Notes: generated by a model from the letters alone, not told the origin. Shown: positions 51,896 through 61,808, counted from the first letter of the stretch. The stretch: 64,000 nucleotides of DNA from Oceanospirillum sp048264105 (GCA_048264105.1 JBLXDJ010000001.1:930001-994000); one strand, 5' to 3'. Program-made: numbers and translations.

Positions 51896-51972
51896 TGGTC
51901 GGGATAGAGGGATTCGAACCCCCGACATCCTGCTCCCAAAGCAGGCGCGCTACCAGACTGCGCTATATCCCG
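51896..51972 (-). tRNA. tRNA-Pro (TGG), first gene of the cluster
   Basis: A complete 77-nt tRNA-Pro with anticodon TGG and encoded CCA. It is the promoter-proximal gene of the leftward tRNA operon. Confidence 0.97.
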
Positions 51973-52035
51973 ACTTACTTTCGACTAACACATGCTTTGA
52001 TGGCTTCAGTGAGTGGCCGTCTCAACATGGGGCGC

Positions 52036-52064
52036 ATTTTATACACCTCCGAAAAGCTCGTCAA
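52036..52064 (-). promoter_or_regulatory. Promoter of the tRNA operon
   Basis: On the minus strand TTGACG (52064-52059), a 17-bp spacer and TAAAAT (52041-52036) are followed by the GC-rich discriminator GCGCCCC, typical of stringently controlled stable-RNA promoters. It lies about 65 bp before the first tRNA-Pro. Confidence 0.8.
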
Positions 52065-52195
52065 CACTAATTTTAAAAAAAATTTAAGTTTTTCATTTAG
52101 ATACAAGACATTAGCCTTGGATATTCCCCCGCAACGGGGAACATGCGAAAATAGATATATCAGTCACACAGCATGGGCAGGAGCACCTCCAAACG

Positions 52196-53053
52196 ATGAA
52201 CGCCAAAATTATTGATGGCAAACAGATTGCGCAAAACATCCGTGATTCTATCTCTGAAAAAGTACAGCAACGCGTAGATAACAATCAGCGCGTACCCGGC
52301 CTGGCCGTGGTACTTGTCGGCGAAGATCCGGCGTCTGAAGTATATGTACGTAATAAGAAGGCTGATTGCGAAAAAGCCGGCTTTAAATCTTTCTCCTATG
52401 ACATGCCTGCAACAACATCTCAGGATGAGCTGCTGAAGCTGGTAGACGATCTGAACAACAACCCTGAGGTTGACGGCATTCTGGTACAGCTGCCTCTGCC
52501 TGCGCATCTGGATTCCGACCTTATTCTGGAACGCATCCAGCCGAATAAAGACGTTGACGGTTTCCACCCGTACAACCTGGGTCGTCTGGCTCAGCGTCTT
52601 CCGGTACTGCGCCCATGCACACCTAAGGGCATCATCACCTTGCTGGAAAGCACTGGTGTCGATATGCACGGCCTTAAAGCAACCATCGTTGGCGCATCCA
52701 ATATTGTTGGCCGCCCAATGGCTCTGGAACTGCTACTGGCAGGCTGCACCGTTACCGTTACCCACCGTTTCACCAAAAATCTACAGAAAGAAGTGTCTGA
52801 AGCTGACGTACTGGTTGTTGCCGTAGGCAAGCCGGGACTGGTTAAAGGCGAATGGGTTAAGGAAGGCGCTATCGTTATTGATGTGGGTATCAACCGTCAG
52901 GAAGATGGCAAGCTGGTAGGCGACGTTGAGTTTGAACCTGCTGCCGCGCGCGCCAGCTGGATCACTCCTGTTCCGGGCGGTGTAGGCCCTATGACCCGTG
53001 CCGCACTGCTGGAGAACACCCTGCAAGCTGCCGAAATGCACGACGCTGAGTAA
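52196..53053 (+). CDS. folD: Bifunctional methylenetetrahydrofolate dehydrogenase / cyclohydrolase FolD
   Basis: A 285-residue cytoplasmic enzyme that interconverts 5,10-methylene-, methenyl- and 10-formyl-tetrahydrofolate. Marks: VLVGEDPASEVYVRNKKADCEKAG (active-site Tyr and Lys), the QLPLPAHLD segment, RPCTPKGI, and the NADP site VGASNIVGRPMALELL. The C-terminus has VPGGVGPMTRA. The length is normal. It is divergent from the tRNA operon and convergent with cysS. Confidence 0.98.
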   Translation: MNAKIIDGKQIAQNIRDSISEKVQQRVDNNQRVPGLAVVLVGEDPASEVYVRNKKADCEKAGFKSFSYDMPATTSQDELLKLVDDLNNNPEVDGILVQLPLPAHLDSDLILERIQPNKDVDGFHPYNLGRLAQRLPVLRPCTPKGIITLLESTGVDMHGLKATIVGASNIVGRPMALELLLAGCTVTVTHRFTKNLQKEVSEADVLVVAVGKPGLVKGEWVKEGAIVIDVGINRQEDGKLVGDVEFEPAAARASWITPVPGGVGPMTRAALLENTLQAAEMHDAE

Positions 53054-53068
53054 TTTTCTCGTCGGCAC

Positions 53069-53104
53069 AAAAAAGGGGATGCCAATCGGCATCCCCTTTT
53101 TTAT
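53069..53104. terminator. Bidirectional rho-independent terminator
   Basis: AAAAAAGGGGATGCC and GGCATCCCCTTTTTT (53069-53083 with 53088-53102) form a perfect stem. It ends both folD and the leftward glnS-cysS unit. Confidence 0.95.
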
Positions 53105-53138
53105 TTCCGGCCTGTTTTTTTACAAGCCTAGCGGCGCA

Positions 53139-54524
53139 TTATTCGCGCACCCAACTGGTTCCTTCACGGGAATCCTTCAGAACAATCCCCTGCTCCGCCA
53201 GCGCATCACGAATACGGTCTGACTCAGCAAAGTCTTTATTCTTACGGGCCTGTTTACGGGCTTCGATCTGGGCTTCAATATACTCTTCCGTCAGGCCACC
53301 ACTTTGCGGCTCACCTTTAAGGAAAGCATCCGCATCCTGCCAGAACAGCCCCAGCACATCACCAAACAAGCGAAGCGTACCTGCAAGCTGGGCTGCTGCC
53401 GCCACATCACCTTCTTTCTTGGCAATATTCAGATGCTTCGACAGATCAAACAGGACTGCAAAAGCCTCTGCCGTATTGAAGTCATCATCCATCGCCGCCT
53501 TAAAGCGCTCAACCCACTCACCTTCCGGCTTAACATCTACCGCTTCAACCCCCTGCAGCGCAGTGTAGAAACGCTCCAGCGACTGACGCGCAGATTTCAG
53601 GCCATCTTCAGAGTAGTTAATCGGGCTGCGGTAATGGCTGGACAACAGGAAGTAACGCACCACTTCCGGATTGTACTTATCCAGCACCTCGCGGATCGTG
53701 AAAAAGTTACCCAAAGACTTGGACATCTTCTCCTGATCAACACGCACCGCACCGGCATGCATCCAGGTATTAGCGTAAGTTTCACCGGTAGCCGCTTCCG
53801 ACTGAGCAATTTCGTTCTCATGATGCGGGAACGGCAGATCCGGACCACCACCATGAATATCAAAATGATTACCCAGACAGCAGGTGGACATCGCCGAGCA
53901 CTCAATATGCCAGCCGGGACGACCCTTACCCCACGGCGAATCCCAGCTCACCTCGCCCTCTTTTGCTGCTTTCCAGAGCACAAAATCCATTGGATTTTCT
54001 TTTGCGTCCTGAACATCAACACGGGCACCGGCCTGCATATCATCAAGATTACGGTTGGTCAGCTTGCCGTAGCCTTCAAACTTATTGACGCGGTAATAGA
54101 CATCACCGTTGTCGGCCGCATAAGCAAAGCCTTTCTCAATAAGGGTCTGCACCATATCCAGAATATCCTGCATATGATGCGTGGCACGGGGCTCATGATC
54201 CGGACGCAATACATTCAGACGATCCTCATCCTCATGCATCGCCTGAATCATGCGTTCCGTCAGTGCATCAACCGGCTCATCATTCTCACCGGCACGACGA
54301 ATAATCTTGTCATCAACGTCAGTGATGTTGCGGACGTAGTTCACATCGTAACCACGATGACGCAGATAACGGGTGATCATATCGAAACCCACCATCACCC
54401 GGGCATGGCCAATATGGCACAGGTCATAAACCGTAATACCACAGACATACATGCGTACCTTATTCGCATCAATCGGTGTAAAAACCTCTTTCTTGCGCGT
54501 CATGGTGTTGTAGATCTGTAACAT
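53139..54524 (-). CDS. cysS: Cysteinyl-tRNA synthetase
   Basis: A 461-residue class I synthetase. Cys28 in YVCGITVYD begins the zinc site; the HIGH motif is CHIGHARVMVGFD, the zinc-site His and Cys are in GWHIECSAMS and FPHHENEIAQSEA, and KMSKSLGNFFTIRE is the second catalytic motif. The C-terminal DALR-type helical domain is present. It attaches Cys to tRNA-Cys. It starts 5 nt after glnS, so the two are one operon. Confidence 0.98.
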   Translation of the reverse strand: MLQIYNTMTRKKEVFTPIDANKVRMYVCGITVYDLCHIGHARVMVGFDMITRYLRHRGYDVNYVRNITDVDDKIIRRAGENDEPVDALTERMIQAMHEDEDRLNVLRPDHEPRATHHMQDILDMVQTLIEKGFAYAADNGDVYYRVNKFEGYGKLTNRNLDDMQAGARVDVQDAKENPMDFVLWKAAKEGEVSWDSPWGKGRPGWHIECSAMSTCCLGNHFDIHGGGPDLPFPHHENEIAQSEAATGETYANTWMHAGAVRVDQEKMSKSLGNFFTIREVLDKYNPEVVRYFLLSSHYRSPINYSEDGLKSARQSLERFYTALQGVEAVDVKPEGEWVERFKAAMDDDFNTAEAFAVLFDLSKHLNIAKKEGDVAAAAQLAGTLRLFGDVLGLFWQDADAFLKGEPQSGGLTEEYIEAQIEARKQARKNKDFAESDRIRDALAEQGIVLKDSREGTSWVRE

Positions 54525-54529
54525 CCCGC

Positions 54530-56212
54530 TTATCCCTTCTTCTGAATTTTTGCCCAGCTGTCCTTCAGACCAACTGTTTTGTTGAATACCAGCTTTTCAT
54601 CCTGACCATGCTCAAAACGATCGGCGCAGAAGTAACCCACACGCTCAAACTGAAAACGATCTTCCGGTGCCGCCGTCAGCAGGCTTGGCTCGCAGTAACC
54701 GGTGGTCACTTCCAGAGATTCCGGATTGATATGCTCCAGGAAGTTCACCTCTTTATTACTGTCCGGGCTAGGATCAGTAAACAGGTTCTCATAAAGACGA
54801 ACTTCAGCCGGAACCGCATGCGGCTCAGAAACCCAATGGATCACACCCTTCACTTTACGACCTTCCGGGTTTTTACCCAGCGTCTCAGGATCATAAGTAC
54901 ACAGCAGCTCGACAACGTCACCCTGCTCGTTTTTGATGACCTCTTCGCACTTAATCACATAAGAGTTACGCAGACGCACCTCTTTACCCTCAGTCAGACG
55001 GAAGAATTTCTTCGGTGCATCTTCCATGAAGTCGTCTGAATCGATCAGCAGCGTGCGGCTGAACGGGATGGTACGCTCACCCATCGCTTCATTAGCCGGA
55101 TGAGATGGCACAACAAACTCTTCAACCTGATCTTCCGGGTAGTTGGTGATAGTGACCTTAATCGGGTTCAGCACACACATCGCACGAGGTGCATTTTCTT
55201 CCAGATCAGCACGCAGCGCATGATAGAGCATCGCCACATCAACAACGCCATCACTACGGGTTACACCAACCATGTCACAGAACTTACGCAGAGACGCCGG
55301 TGTATAACCACGACGACGAAGACCCGCCAATGTTGGCATACGCGGATCATCCCAACCTGCGACATGACCTTCATCCACCAGCTGCTTCAGCTTACGCTTA
55401 CTGGTAACCGTGTAGTTCAGGTTAAGACGGGAGAACTCAATCTGCTTCGGCTGAGACGGAACCGGCAGATTCTCAATAAACCAGTTATACAGCGGACGGT
55501 GATCTTCAAACTCCAGCGTACAGATAGAGTGCGTCACGCCTTCAATCGCATCGGACTGACCGTGGGCAAAATCATAGCTTGGGTAGATGCACCACTTATC
55601 ACCGGTCTGATGGTGATGAGCGCGACGGATACGATACAGAATCGGATCACGCAGATTGATATTCGGAGCTGACATATCGATCTTGGCACGCAGGACCTTG
55701 CTGCCATCTTCAAACTCACCGGCGCGCATACGTTCAAACAGATCAAGGTTTTCTTCAACAGAACGGTCACGGAACGGGCTGTCTTTACCCGCTTCGGTCA
55801 GCGTACCGCGATATTCACGCATCTGTTCAGCGTTCAGCTCACAAACGTAGGCTTTACCCGCTTTGATCAACTCAACGGCATAAGCGAAAAGCTGATCGAA
55901 GTATTCAGAGGTAAAACGAATATTACCGGCCCACTGAAAACCCAACCACTCAACATCCGCTTTAATGGAATCGATGTACTCCTGACTCTCTTTCTCAGGG
56001 TTGGTGTCGTCAAAACGCAGATTACAGGCACCATCAAAGTGCTCAGCCAGACCAAAGTTCAGACAGATCGACTTAGCGTGGCCGATATGCAGATAACCAT
56101 TTGGCTCAGGAGGGAAACGGGTCGTAATTTGCTCATACTGACCTGCAGCCAGCTCTTCCTGAATCAATGTACGAATAAAATTAGGTGCAGGTGTGTTTTC
56201 AGTGTTGCTCAT
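54530..56212 (-). CDS. glnS: Glutaminyl-tRNA synthetase
   Basis: A 560-residue class I synthetase. Marks: PPEPNGYLHIGHAKSICLNF, the tRNA-contact segment, and the KMSKS-equivalent TSKRKL (VMSKRKL in E. coli, with Thr for Met here). The beta-barrel anticodon domain follows (SDDFMEDAPKKFFRLTEGKEVRLRN in part). The ATG at 56212 gives MSNTENT; a TTG at 56224 would add four residues. It charges tRNA-Gln directly, so no amidotransferase route is needed. Confidence 0.98.
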   Translation of the reverse strand: MSNTENTPAPNFIRTLIQEELAAGQYEQITTRFPPEPNGYLHIGHAKSICLNFGLAEHFDGACNLRFDDTNPEKESQEYIDSIKADVEWLGFQWAGNIRFTSEYFDQLFAYAVELIKAGKAYVCELNAEQMREYRGTLTEAGKDSPFRDRSVEENLDLFERMRAGEFEDGSKVLRAKIDMSAPNINLRDPILYRIRRAHHHQTGDKWCIYPSYDFAHGQSDAIEGVTHSICTLEFEDHRPLYNWFIENLPVPSQPKQIEFSRLNLNYTVTSKRKLKQLVDEGHVAGWDDPRMPTLAGLRRRGYTPASLRKFCDMVGVTRSDGVVDVAMLYHALRADLEENAPRAMCVLNPIKVTITNYPEDQVEEFVVPSHPANEAMGERTIPFSRTLLIDSDDFMEDAPKKFFRLTEGKEVRLRNSYVIKCEEVIKNEQGDVVELLCTYDPETLGKNPEGRKVKGVIHWVSEPHAVPAEVRLYENLFTDPSPDSNKEVNFLEHINPESLEVTTGYCEPSLLTAAPEDRFQFERVGYFCADRFEHGQDEKLVFNKTVGLKDSWAKIQKKG

Positions 56213-56487
56213 AATCTTTAGCAAATCTCTGAGTAATCGCGTGAATTTCGTTAGGCGTAACGCCCATTCTAAACTGTCTACTTAGCGGTAAGGTGACTCA
56301 GTGCATGATGGCCGCCAAAACACTTCAGCGGCACGGACCGTTTCCGGTAACGCCTGATTCTTTTGCCAAACACGCAAAAGCGCTATTATAGCGTTACGGT
56401 GGGTCATTAAGCCATCCTGTTTAACATATCAAACACGCGGTTAATGCATCTAAGCACGCTGATTAAACAAAGAGATAAGGTCATACC

Positions 56488-56985
56488 ATGATTGTTCTGC
56501 ATACCAACTTCGGTGACATCAAAATCGAACTGAACTACGAAAAAGCGCCGATCACTGCGAAAAACTTTGAAGAGTACGTGACCAGCGGCCACTACAACGG
56601 CACCATTTTCCACCGTGTGATTAACGGCTTTATGGTACAGGGCGGCGGTTTTGACGCTGACATGCAACAGAAAGCAACCAACGACCCGATTGAAAACGAA
56701 GCAGATAACGGCCTGTCTAACGACACCGGCACTCTGGCGATGGCCCGCACCATGGACCCTCACTCCGCTTCAGCTCAGTTCTTTATCAACGTTGCAGACA
56801 ACGCGTTCCTGAACCACACCGGCAAAAACATGCAGGGCTGGGGCTATTGCGTATTCGGCAAAGTTGTAGAAGGCATGGAAGTGGTTAACCAGATCAAAGA
56901 AGTTAAGACCACTTCTAAAGCGGGTCACCAGGATGTTCCTGCTGAAGCCGTTATTATTGAATCGGCAGAACTGATCGAAGAGTAA
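56488..56985 (+). CDS. ppiB: Cytoplasmic peptidyl-prolyl isomerase B (cyclophilin)
   Basis: A 165-residue cyclophilin with no signal peptide. Active-site text: IFHRVINGFMVQGG, GTLAMARTMDPHSASAQFFINVADN, and GYCVFGKVVEGMEVV. It catalyses proline cis-trans change. A terminator follows; the lpxH gene is next on the same strand, as in E. coli. Confidence 0.97.
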   Translation: MIVLHTNFGDIKIELNYEKAPITAKNFEEYVTSGHYNGTIFHRVINGFMVQGGGFDADMQQKATNDPIENEADNGLSNDTGTLAMARTMDPHSASAQFFINVADNAFLNHTGKNMQGWGYCVFGKVVEGMEVVNQIKEVKTTSKAGHQDVPAEAVIIESAELIEE

Positions 56986-57034
56986 AATCTGACATCAACT
57001 CAGCACTATAGCTCTTACCATTAAGAGCTATCTT

Positions 57035-57062
57035 AAAGGGTCGTTCATTCGACCCTTTTTGC
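57035..57062 (+). terminator. Rho-independent terminator after ppiB
   Basis: AAAGGGTCG and CGACCCTTT (57035-57043 with 57050-57058) with a 6-nt loop, followed by T-rich sequence. Confidence 0.88.
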
Positions 57063-57130
57063 TATTCAGGGTTTAGCCACCGGCAAATCACTTATCACTG
57101 ACCGAGCCTCAACCACACAGATGCGATGCT

Positions 57131-57847
57131 ATGAAACAACTTTTTATATCTGATCTTCATCTGAAAGAGATCGACCACCCCGTTACCAAAGCCTTTTTTG
57201 CATTTATCGAGCAAAAAGCCCCTGAAGCTGACGAGCTCTATATACTGGGGGATTTTTTTGAATACTGGATCGGCGATGATGCGGGTAATGAGCTGAGCCA
57301 AAAAGTAGCCAACAAACTATCTGAACTAAAAAGCAACCATAACACCGCCATTTTCTTTATGGTGGGCAACAGGGATTTCCTGCTGGGAAAAAGCTATTGC
57401 GATCAAGCCGGCATGACCCTTATTGAAGAGCCCTACAAACTGCCGGGTTCAGAGATCGTGCTCTGCCACGGCGATGCCGAGTGTATCGACGATGTGGAAT
57501 ACCAGAAAGTACGCCAGATGCTGCGTAATCCTCAATGGCAGCAAGCCTTCCTCAGCAAATCGATTCAGGAACGCATCGCCTTCGCCGAACAGGCCCGAGC
57601 CCAAAGTCAGGAGCATCAGGAAGGCGATGAGTACAGCGATCTTGATGACGATGCCGTACGGATACTTCTGGAACAACACCACGCTAACACCCTGATCCAC
57701 GGCCACACCCACAAACCCGGTATCCGCACAGTGGGCGACAGTAGTATGCAGCGCCTCACCCTGAGCGACTGGGATCACGACATCTATTACGCTGAAATTG
57801 ACGCCGGAAAGGCACCACAACTGCTTAAATTCTCAGGCAACGCTTGA
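57131..57847 (+). CDS. lpxH: UDP-2,3-diacylglucosamine diphosphatase (lipid A pathway)
   Basis: A 238-residue metallophosphoesterase that makes lipid X, step four of lipid A synthesis, at the inner face of the inner membrane. Metal ligands are in LFISDLHL, LGDFFEYWIGDD, GNRDFLLG, CHGD and HGHTHKPG. Its length is that of the family (~240). No clear ribosome site is seen. It follows ppiB. Confidence 0.95.
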   Translation: MKQLFISDLHLKEIDHPVTKAFFAFIEQKAPEADELYILGDFFEYWIGDDAGNELSQKVANKLSELKSNHNTAIFFMVGNRDFLLGKSYCDQAGMTLIEEPYKLPGSEIVLCHGDAECIDDVEYQKVRQMLRNPQWQQAFLSKSIQERIAFAEQARAQSQEHQEGDEYSDLDDDAVRILLEQHHANTLIHGHTHKPGIRTVGDSSMQRLTLSDWDHDIYYAEIDAGKAPQLLKFSGNA

Positions 57848-57909
57848 ATTCCAGAGAAAGTGACTGAAATCAACGACCAAAGTTGAACCTGATCAGTCAA
57901 TTACCCAAC

Positions 57910-57938
57910 TTAACATTGTCGACATTTTAATTTAGAAT
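57910..57938 (+). promoter_or_regulatory. Sigma-70-type promoter for acnB
   Basis: TTAACA (57910-57915), a 17-bp spacer and TAGAAT (57933-57938), each one mismatch from consensus. The implied leader is about 100 nt and holds a small hairpin, TCGATG-AATA-CATCGA at 57959-57974. Confidence 0.7.
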
Positions 57939-58045
57939 CGTGCCACCGAATAAGAAGGTCGATGAATACATCGAACGCTTTGATTTCACGTAAAAAACTG
58001 TCTTTTTTATGTTGGATCAGGGCATAAACTGATGAGGGTCTTACC

Positions 58046-60649
58046 GTGCTTGAAGCATATCGCAAACACGTAGAAGAGCGCGCCGCTGAAGGTGTTGTAC
58101 CTAAGCCGCTGAACGCTGAACAAACTGCGGAACTGATTGAACTGCTGAAAACTCCACCAGCAGGCGAAGAAGAATTCATCCTTGATTTGCTGACGAACCG
58201 CGTACCACCAGGTGTTGACGAAGCTGCATACGTTAAAGCTGGTTTCCTGTCTGCAATCGCTAAAGGTGAGGCATCCTCCCCTCTGATCGACAAGAAGCAC
58301 GCCGTTAAACTGCTGGGTACCATGCAGGGCGGCTACAACATCGAAACTCTGGTTGGCCTGCTGGACGATGCAGAGCTGGGCGAAGCGGCAGCTGCTGAGC
58401 TGAAGCACACCCTGCTGATGTTTGATGCGTTCCATGACGTTGCTGATAAAGCAAAAGAAGGCAACGAGATCGCTAAAAGCGTTATCGAGTCTTGGGCTGA
58501 AGGCGAGTGGTTCACTTCCAAGCCTGAGCTGGCTGAAAAGATCACCCTGAGCGTATTTAAAGTAACTGGCGAGACTAACACTGACGACCTGTCTCCTGCA
58601 CCAGATGCGTTCACCCGTCCTGACATTCCTAAGCACGCTATGGCGATGCTGAAGATGGAACGTGAAGGTATCAACCCTGACGAGCCAGGCGTACAAGGCC
58701 CAATCAAGCAGATCCGTGAACTGCTGGACCAGGGTCACCCTGTTGCATACGTTGGTGACGTTGTAGGTACCGGTTCTTCCCGTAAGTCCGCGACTAACTC
58801 TGTTCTGTGGTTCTTCGGTGACGAAATCCCGAACGTTCCTAACAAGCGCGCTGGCGGCTTCTGCTTCGGCGGCAAGATCGCTCCTATCTTCTATAACACT
58901 ATGGAAGATGCAGGCGCACTGCCGATCGAAATGGACGTAGAAAACCTGAACATGGGCGACGTAATCGACGTTTACCCATACGAAGGTAAAGTGTGCAAGC
59001 ACGGCACTGACGAAGTTGTTTCTACTTTCAAACTGAAAACTCAGGTTCTGCTGGACGAAGTTCGTGCCGGCGGTCGTATCCCACTGATCATTGGTCGTGG
59101 CCTGACTGAGAAAGCTCGTGAGTTCCTGGCGAAAGGTCCTACTGACCTGTTCAAACGCCCTGAGCAGCCAAAAGATACCGGTAAAGGTTACTCTCTGGCT
59201 CAGAAAATGGTTGGTAAAGCGTGTGGTGTTGAAGGCGTACGCCCGGGCACTTACGTAGAGCCTAAGATGACCACTGTAGGTTCTCAGGACACCACTGGTC
59301 CTATGACCCGTGACGAACTGAAAGATCTGGCATGTCTGGGCTTCTCTGCAGACCTGACAATGCAGTCTTTCTGCCACACTGCTGCTTATCCTAAGCCAGT
59401 TGATGTGAACACCCACCACACTCTGCCAGACTTCATCATGAACCGTGGCGGTGTATCTCTGCGTCCTGGTGACGGTGTAATCCACTCATGGCTGAACCGT
59501 ATGCTGCTGCCTGATACTGTTGGTACTGGTGGTGACTCTCACACCCGTTTCCCAATCGGTATCTCTTTCCCAGCAGGTTCCGGTCTGGTTGCATTCGCAG
59601 CAGCGACTGGCGTTATGCCTCTGGATATGCCTGAGTCTGTACTGGTTCGCTTCAAAGGCGAAAAAATGCAGCCTGGCGTAACTCTGCGTGACCTGGTTAA
59701 CGCGATTCCTTACTTCGCGATCAAACAGGGTCTGCTGACTGTTGCTAAAGCCGGTAAGAAGAACATCTTCTCTGGCCGCATTCTGGAAATTGAAGGTCTG
59801 CCTAACCTGAAAGTTGAGCAGGCGTTCGAACTGTCTGACTCTGCAGCAGAGCGTTCTGCAGCGGCTTGTTCTATCAAGCTGAACGAAGAGCCAATCGCTG
59901 AATACCTGCGTTCTAACATCACCATGCTGAAGTGGATGATTGCAGAAGGCTACGGCGATGTACGTACCATTGAGCGTCGTATCAAGGGTATGGAAGACTG
60001 GCTGGCTAACCCTCAGCTGCTGGAAGGCGATGCAGATGCAGAATACGCAGCTGTAATCGAAATCGATCTGGACGAAGTTAAAGAGCCTATCCTGGCTTGC
60101 CCTAACGATCCGGATGACGTGAAACTGCTGTCTGAGCTGGCTGGCGAGAAAATCGACGAAGTATTCATCGGTTCTTGCATGACCAACATCGGTCACTTCC
60201 GTGCCGCTGGTAAACTGCTGGATGCTGCTGGTCAACAGCTGCCTACCCGCATGTGGATCGCGCCTCCAACTAAGATGGACCAGGCTCAGCTGACTGAAGA
60301 AGGTTACTACAACATCTTCGGTAAAGCCGGTGCACGTATGGAGATGCCGGGTTGTTCTCTGTGTATGGGTAACCAGGCGCGTGTTGGCGACAACACCACT
60401 GTAGTATCTACCTCTACCCGTAACTTCCCGAACCGTCTGGGTACAGGTGCTAACGTTTACCTGTCTTCTGCTGAGCTGGCTGCTGTTGCGGCTCTGACCG
60501 GCAAACTGCCTACGGTTGAAGAGTACATGCAGTACACTGCGAAGCTGGATACTATGGCTGACGACGTGTACCGCTACCTGAACTTTGATCAGATCGCCAG
60601 CTACCAGTCTGCGGCATCTAAGTTCATTCCTCTGGCTCAGGAAGCTTAA
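58046..60649 (+). CDS. acnB: Aconitate hydratase B (bifunctional 2-methylisocitrate dehydratase)
   Basis: An 867-residue TCA-cycle enzyme converting citrate to isocitrate. It has the AcnB order: helical N-terminal domain (MLEAYRKHVEERAAEGVVPK in part), swivel domain, then the catalytic [4Fe-4S] domain with Cys ligands in the GSCMTNIGH and CSLCMGNQ text. The start is GTG at 58046 after GAGGG and aligns with the E. coli start. Codon use is strongly biased (CTG, GTT, GCT, CGT), unlike most genes of the window, which points to high expression. Confidence 0.98.
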   Translation: MLEAYRKHVEERAAEGVVPKPLNAEQTAELIELLKTPPAGEEEFILDLLTNRVPPGVDEAAYVKAGFLSAIAKGEASSPLIDKKHAVKLLGTMQGGYNIETLVGLLDDAELGEAAAAELKHTLLMFDAFHDVADKAKEGNEIAKSVIESWAEGEWFTSKPELAEKITLSVFKVTGETNTDDLSPAPDAFTRPDIPKHAMAMLKMEREGINPDEPGVQGPIKQIRELLDQGHPVAYVGDVVGTGSSRKSATNSVLWFFGDEIPNVPNKRAGGFCFGGKIAPIFYNTMEDAGALPIEMDVENLNMGDVIDVYPYEGKVCKHGTDEVVSTFKLKTQVLLDEVRAGGRIPLIIGRGLTEKAREFLAKGPTDLFKRPEQPKDTGKGYSLAQKMVGKACGVEGVRPGTYVEPKMTTVGSQDTTGPMTRDELKDLACLGFSADLTMQSFCHTAAYPKPVDVNTHHTLPDFIMNRGGVSLRPGDGVIHSWLNRMLLPDTVGTGGDSHTRFPIGISFPAGSGLVAFAAATGVMPLDMPESVLVRFKGEKMQPGVTLRDLVNAIPYFAIKQGLLTVAKAGKKNIFSGRILEIEGLPNLKVEQAFELSDSAAERSAAACSIKLNEEPIAEYLRSNITMLKWMIAEGYGDVRTIERRIKGMEDWLANPQLLEGDADAEYAAVIEIDLDEVKEPILACPNDPDDVKLLSELAGEKIDEVFIGSCMTNIGHFRAAGKLLDAAGQQLPTRMWIAPPTKMDQAQLTEEGYYNIFGKAGARMEMPGCSLCMGNQARVGDNTTVVSTSTRNFPNRLGTGANVYLSSAELAAVAALTGKLPTVEEYMQYTAKLDTMADDVYRYLNFDQIASYQSAASKFIPLAQEA

Positions 60650-60680
60650 TTCTGAATTATCAGAAAGCGTACTGAACCCA

Positions 60681-60709
60681 AAAACCCCGGCTTTGCCGGG
60701 GTTTTTTTA
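60681..60709 (+). terminator. Rho-independent terminator after acnB
   Basis: AAAACCCCGGC and GCCGGGGTTTT around TTT (60681-60691 with 60695-60705), followed by more T. Confidence 0.95.
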
Positions 60710-60861
60710 TGCATGAAAAACAATAAGCTAACTCTTTTTTGACCTTTTAAAAGATTAATTATGTCGCATTTCTCCTGGCGAACTGGTGGTAGAATCCTGC
60801 CGTTGCCCATGCTGTGATCGCAGCTGGCTTATACTACTTGGCCACAGGAGTTATCCGCCAA

Positions 60862-61806
60862 ATGGAATTTATAATCGAAGCCCTTCTCTCTTTTGAAGTC
60901 ATTCTGCTCATCCTGGTGCTGTTTCTGGTTAAAAGCACCATCAAGTTTGTTCCTCAGAATCAGGCCTGGCTGATTGAACGTTTTGGTAAATACCAGTCAA
61001 CCAAAGAAGCCGGTCTGAATTTTATTATCCCTTTTATCGACCGTATTGCCGCTGAACGCAGCCTTAAAGAGCAGGCTGTAGATGTGCCATCGCAAAGCGC
61101 GATCACCAAAGACAACATCTCTCTGGTCGTTGATGGCGTACTCTATTTCCGTGTACTGGATCCCTACAAAGCGACCTATGGTGTAGATGACTACGTCTTT
61201 GCGGTGACACAGCTGGCACAGACCACCATGCGTTCTGAGCTGGGTAAAATGGAGCTGGATAAAACGTTCGAAGAGCGTGACATGCTGAATGCCAATATCG
61301 TTTCCGCGATCAATCAGGCTGCTGAGCCATGGGGTATTCAGGTACTGCGTTACGAGATCAAAGATATCGTGCCACCTAACTCCGTGATGGAAGCGATGGA
61401 AGCTCAGATGAAGGCAGAGCGTGTTAAACGTGCCCAGATTCTGGAATCCGAAGGTGATCGTCAGGCCGCAATCAATGTTGCTGAAGGTAAAAAACAGGCT
61501 CAGGTTCTGGCTGCAGAAGCGGATAAAGCAGAACAGATTTTGCAGGCCCATGGTGAAGCTGAAGCCATTATTGCGGTAGCCGACGCTCAGGCAGAAGCAC
61601 TGCGCAAAGTAGGTGAAGCGGCTAATACCGAGCAGGGTCAGAAAGCGATTCAGCTGGATCTGGCCACTAAAGCGATTGAAGCCAAACAGGCGATCGCGAA
61701 AGAAAGCTCTGTGGTTCTTCTGCCGGACGGTGGCACCGATGCCAGCTCTCTTGTAGCCTCTTCCATGTCTATCATTAACTCACTGAACAGTAAGCAACAG
61801 GGGTAA
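60862..61806 (+). CDS. SPFH/Band-7 family protein (QmcA-like)
   Basis: A 314-residue stomatin/prohibitin-like protein. It has one N-terminal membrane helix (LLSFEVILLILVLFLV), the Band-7 domain (VPQNQAWLIERFGKYQSTKEAGLNF in part; MRSELGKMELDKTFEERD), and a long coiled coil rich in Ala and Glu. QmcA-type proteins form large membrane cages around proteases and, with NfeD partners, organise membrane domains. The ATG at 60862 is preferred over a GTG at 60814, with AGGAG 12 nt upstream. The nfeD gene follows by 2 nt, the standard pair. Confidence 0.92.
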   Translation: MEFIIEALLSFEVILLILVLFLVKSTIKFVPQNQAWLIERFGKYQSTKEAGLNFIIPFIDRIAAERSLKEQAVDVPSQSAITKDNISLVVDGVLYFRVLDPYKATYGVDDYVFAVTQLAQTTMRSELGKMELDKTFEERDMLNANIVSAINQAAEPWGIQVLRYEIKDIVPPNSVMEAMEAQMKAERVKRAQILESEGDRQAAINVAEGKKQAQVLAAEADKAEQILQAHGEAEAIIAVADAQAEALRKVGEAANTEQGQKAIQLDLATKAIEAKQAIAKESSVVLLPDGGTDASSLVASSMSIINSLNSKQQG

Positions 61807-61808
61807 AC

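Noticed and set aside
51369..51972. Three identical repeats considered as a CRISPR-like or phage-like repeat
   Set aside because: The repeats are complete tRNA-Pro genes with CCA ends.
53304..54521. 405-codon open frame opposite cysS
   Set aside because: Antisense shadow of cysS; no domain, low-complexity composition.
58007..59485. 492-codon open frame on the strand opposite acnB
   Set aside because: It mirrors acnB, whose strong codon bias leaves the opposite frame open. The translation has no recognisable domain.
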